From assembly GCA_902474785.1 (NCBI GenBank), contig CABRXB010000075.1, positions 1 through 6,181 on the forward strand: a DNA stretch of 6,181 nucleotides, read 5' to 3'. The notes beneath the pieces were generated by a model. The model was not told where the DNA came from. It worked only from the letters and a program-made list of their open reading frames with translations, and searched no databases. This stretch comes from an uncultured Eubacteriales bacterium (lineage in GTDB: Bacteria; Bacillota; Clostridia; Oscillospirales; Feifaniaceae). A program made the position numbers and the translations under genes. Below, piece by piece: positions 3,295 to 6,181 of the stretch (position 1 is its first letter; each line of letters opens with the position of its first letter).

Positions 3295-6181
3295 GTGAAA
3301 ATTGCGGAATTTTGTATCAAGCACAAGGTGACAACCTCGCTCGTCTTCATCATCATCGTCATCTTCGGTCTCACGGGATTTTCCAGCCTGTCGCTGGCCA
3401 TGTTGCCCAACATGGAGTTTCCCATGGCGGTGGTCTACGCCGTCTATCCCGGCGCGGGCCCGCAGGAGGTGGAGGAACTTGTCACAAGGCCGCTGGAGTC
3501 GGCCTGCGCCACCGTGTCGGGCATGGAGGAGCTCACCTCGAGTTCCTCTGAAAACATGAGCATGGTCATGGTCACCTTTTCAGACGGCACCAACATGGAC
3601 ACGGCCGCCCTCAACCTGCGCGAAAAGATCGACCTTGTGAAGTCGAGCCTGCCCGACGACTGTCAGGCCCCCACCGTCATGACCATCAACCCCGACATGA
3701 TGCCGGTCGCGGTCTACGCTCTGACAGGGCGCGACCTGGCCGATTTGCAAAATCTGGCGGAGGACGTCTTCTCCCCGGCGCTTGAGCGCGTGGAGGGCGT
3801 CGCTTCGGTCGAGGTGTCTGGCGGCGTGGAAAGCGAGATCGCCGTTGTCACCTACGCCGACCGTCTGGCGGGCTACGGCCTTTCGGTCTCCTACATCTCC
3901 AACATCCTGTCGGCCAACAACATGATGATCCCGGCCGGCACCGTGCAAAACGGTTCGGGCACCCTGTCGGTGCGCACCGATGCGCAGTTCTCCTCCATCG
4001 ACGACATCCGCGACACGCTCATCCCCCTGCCGACAGGCGGCAGCGTGCGCCTGGGCGAGCTTGCCGACGTCCAGTTGACCCGGCAGGACGCCACCGCCAT
4101 GGCAAAGGTCAACGGCGAGGCCTGCGTGCTGCTCACGCTCAACAAACAGTCGGACGTCAACACCGTTACGGTGTCGCGCGCTGCGCAAAAGTCCATGGAG
4201 AAACTGCGCGCCGACTATCCGGCCGTGGCCGTCACCTCGGTCATGGACCAGAGCGACTACATCGACCTCTCGGTGGACAACGCCGTGCAAAACATCGTGC
4301 TGGGTGTGCTTTTGGCCGCCATGGTGCTGCTGCTCTTTCTGCGCGACGGCGGCGCCACCACCGTCATCGCCATTTCGATGCCGGTCTGCATCATCTCGGT
4401 ATTTCTGCTCATGCAAATTCTCGACATCACGCTCAACATGATGAGCCTGGGAGGGCTTGCCATGGGTGTGGGCATGATTGTCGACAACTCCATTGTGGTG
4501 CTCGAGAACATCTTCACCCACAGGGCCGACGGCAAGAGCCGTTGGGAGGCCTGTATCGAAGGGTCGGCTGAGATCTCCCTTTCGATCACCGCCTCCACGC
4601 TGACCACCGTCGTTGTGTTTTTGCCCATCGGGTTGACCTCCGGCCTCTCGGGTCAGATCTTCCGCGACTTCTGCCTGACCATCGCCTCGCTGCTGCTCTC
4701 GTCGCTCTTCATCGCGCTCACGCTGGTTCCCCTGCTGTGCTACTCTCTGCTCGACCGCAAGGGCAAGGGCCAGCAGCGTCTGATCGCAACCGCCAGCGGG
4801 CAAAAAACCGGGTTTGCACAGCGCTTCATGGATCGCTATCGCAAGACCCTGGCGTTTCTGCTCAAAAAGCGGTGGGTGGCCGTCTGCGTCTCCCTGGCGC
4901 TTGTCGTCTTCTTTGGCGCTGTTTCGGCCTCGGTCGGGGCGGAGCTGCTGCCCGACATGGATCAGGGCTCTGTCTCCATCAATGTCTCCATGCCGCTTGG
5001 CAGCGAACTCGAGGAGACTGCCGCCATCTCCGACCGCATCTCTTCAATCATCATGGAAAACGTGCCCGAGCTCGACGAATTTTACTACTCCGCCTCCGAT
5101 TCCTCCTCGTCCTTTGTGGTCAACTTAGTGGAGCTCAGGCAGCGCGACCGCTCGGCGCATGAGATCGGCGATGCGCTGCGCGAGAAGCTCTCCGACATCG
5201 CCGGCTGCGTTGTCACGGTGGACAGCTCGGGCATGATGGGCATGGTGTCCGGCAATGAAATCTATGTTCAACTGACCGGCGACGACTACGACCGCCTGTC
5301 GGGACTTGCCGATCAACTGGTTGCGCGCATCGCCGCCCTGCCCGACGCCGTCGACGTCGAGAGCTCGGCCTCCGAGCGCACCCCGCAGGTCAACATCGCT
5401 GTCAACCGGCAAAACGCCGCGCGGTTCGGCCTGACGGCCGCCACCATCGGCTCGGCTGTGCGCAGCGAGCTGACCGGCACCACCGCCACCACCCTCAAAC
5501 TAGGCGGCAACGAGATCGACATCTCGGTCAAGGGCGACGCCGTCTCCGCCACCTCCCTTGACGCACTCAAGGCCATGCCCATCTCCACCTCCTACGGCAA
5601 TATCCCGCTCGAGCTGGTGGCGGATGTGACGGTGGAGCTGGCGCCTTTGTCCATCACGCGAAGCAACCAAAGCCGCGTCATCACCGTGACGGGCAACACC
5701 CTCTCGGGCGACGTTGTGGCCATGACCCATTCCATTCAGGGCATTTTGGCCGACTTCCCACTGCCCGAGGGCTACTTTGCCGACACGGGCGGCTCCTATG
5801 AGGACATGAACGAGGCCTTCTCCACCCTGGGCCGCGCCCTGCTCATCGCCGTGGGGCTTGTCTACTTTGTGCTGGCCAGCCAGTTTGAATCCTTCCTGAT
5901 GCCGGTCATCATCATGATGGTGCTGCCCATCGCCTTTTTGGGCGGCATCTTCGGTCTGCCGCTCACCGGCAACAAGATCTCGATGGTGGCCATCATCGGC
6001 GTCATCATGCTGGCCGGCGTCGTGGTCAACGCATGCATCGTGCTGGTTGACTACATCAACATCAGGCGAGGCCGAGGCGAGGAGAAAGACGAGGCCATCT
6101 TAAACGCCTGTCCGCGCCGCGTGCGCCCCGTGCTCATGACCACGCTGACCACCATTTTGGGCCTGCTTCCCATGGTCTTCT
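3295..6181 (+). CDS. RND-family efflux permease (HAE1/AcrB-like), 3' end cut by the window
   Basis: The proton-driven inner-membrane pump. GTG 3295 opens a frame that runs unbroken to the window end: 962 residues seen, with some 60-90 probably missing (family length about 1,020-1,050). Membrane helix 1 is at about 12-34, followed by MLPN and the hallmark YPGAGPQEVEELVTRPLE (51-68). Then come periplasmic domain 1, helices 2-6 (about 332-485), helix 7 (about 527-547), periplasmic domain 2, helices 8-10 (about 846-922, with ASQFESFLMPV after helix 8) and the start of helix 11. Helix 12 is outside the window. Proton-relay positions by hand alignment to AcrB: Asp407 is Asp397, Asp408 is Asn398 (IVDNSIVVLEN), Lys940 is Asn912, Arg971 is Arg942 and Thr978 is Thr949. 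Such changes are, from memory, common in non-proteobacterial RND pumps. Substrate cannot be told from sequence; the family exports drugs, detergents, lipids or peptides. It is probably a homotrimer with the adaptor and duct encoded upstream. Confidence 0.95.
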   Translation, partial: MKIAEFCIKHKVTTSLVFIIIVIFGLTGFSSLSLAMLPNMEFPMAVVYAVYPGAGPQEVEELVTRPLESACATVSGMEELTSSSSENMSMVMVTFSDGTNMDTAALNLREKIDLVKSSLPDDCQAPTVMTINPDMMPVAVYALTGRDLADLQNLAEDVFSPALERVEGVASVEVSGGVESEIAVVTYADRLAGYGLSVSYISNILSANNMMIPAGTVQNGSGTLSVRTDAQFSSIDDIRDTLIPLPTGGSVRLGELADVQLTRQDATAMAKVNGEACVLLTLNKQSDVNTVTVSRAAQKSMEKLRADYPAVAVTSVMDQSDYIDLSVDNAVQNIVLGVLLAAMVLLLFLRDGGATTVIAISMPVCIISVFLLMQILDITLNMMSLGGLAMGVGMIVDNSIVVLENIFTHRADGKSRWEACIEGSAEISLSITASTLTTVVVFLPIGLTSGLSGQIFRDFCLTIASLLLSSLFIALTLVPLLCYSLLDRKGKGQQRLIATASGQKTGFAQRFMDRYRKTLAFLLKKRWVAVCVSLALVVFFGAVSASVGAELLPDMDQGSVSINVSMPLGSELEETAAISDRISSIIMENVPELDEFYYSASDSSSSFVVNLVELRQRDRSAHEIGDALREKLSDIAGCVVTVDSSGMMGMVSGNEIYVQLTGDDYDRLSGLADQLVARIAALPDAVDVESSASERTPQVNIAVNRQNAARFGLTAATIGSAVRSELTGTTATTLKLGGNEIDISVKGDAVSATSLDALKAMPISTSYGNIPLELVADVTVELAPLSITRSNQSRVITVTGNTLSGDVVAMTHSIQGILADFPLPEGYFADTGGSYEDMNEAFSTLGRALLIAVGLVYFVLASQFESFLMPVIIMMVLPIAFLGGIFGLPLTGNKISMVAIIGVIMLAGVVVNACIVLVDYINIRRGRGEEKDEAILNACPRRVRPVLMTTLTTILGLLPMVF

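Noticed and set aside
2508..3425. Long minus-strand open frame opposite the adaptor and permease start
   Set aside because: Gly/His-rich antisense product spanning two real genes, with no domain or plausible ribosome site context.
3580..4803. Long minus-strand open frame opposite the permease
   Set aside because: Gly/Asp/His/Arg-rich antisense sequence. The plus strand carries the unmistakable RND frame, continuous from 3295 to the end.
4737..5162. Plus-strand frame of about 141 codons inside the permease gene, considered as a frameshifted or second gene
   Set aside because: The permease frame stays open and family-like through this stretch (end of helix 6, the loop, helix 7 and the start of periplasmic domain 2), so the alternative frame is only a shadow.

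Overview
The window is one contiguous plus-strand gene cluster from a GC-rich bacterium, most likely a member of the Firmicutes (Clostridia such as Oscillospiraceae or relatives). The pointers are strong AGGAGG-type ribosome sites before every gene, TTG and GTG starts, a consensus sigma-A promoter, and a small XRE regulator of the type common in Firmicutes, paired with a small membrane protein. No rRNA, tRNA or marker gene is present, so the taxonomy is an inference.

Layout. Positions 1-120 hold no convincing gene. A strong promoter (-35 TTGACA, 17-nt spacer, extended -10 TGC-TATCCT) lies at 121-149. A perfect 16-bp inverted repeat, GGAAAGT-AA-ACTTTCC, follows at 151-166, where transcription should start, and is a probable autoregulatory operator. 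Then come (1) a 66-residue XRE repressor-like protein starting at a TTG (188-388); (2) a four-helix, cysteine-rich membrane protein (390-836); (3) a TolC-family protein with a signal peptide (900-2153); (4) a lipoprotein periplasmic adaptor of the HlyD/AcrA type (2172-3290); and (5) an RND efflux permease (3295 to beyond the window end) whose last two transmembrane helices are cut or lost at the edge. Gaps between genes are 1, 63, 18 and 4 nt, with no terminator or good internal promoter seen, so one operon is the simplest reading.

How it works together. The last three genes encode all parts of a tripartite RND pump: inner-membrane permease, lipid-anchored adaptor and TolC-like duct. The regulator probably represses its own promoter and so the whole pump. 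The membrane protein beside it is a candidate sensor or anti-repressor, but this is inferred from position only.

The most interesting point is the TolC-like protein. It keeps the two helical repeats, but I see no stretch resembling the beta strands that form the outer-membrane barrel, and it is about 75-80 residues shorter than E. coli TolC in mature form. The adaptor keeps most of the tip motif that contacts TolC. If the host has no outer membrane, this would be a complete tripartite pump in which the duct ends in or beyond the cell wall rather than in an outer membrane. The permease also has a modified proton-relay set (Asp/Asn/Asn in place of Asp/Asp/Lys).
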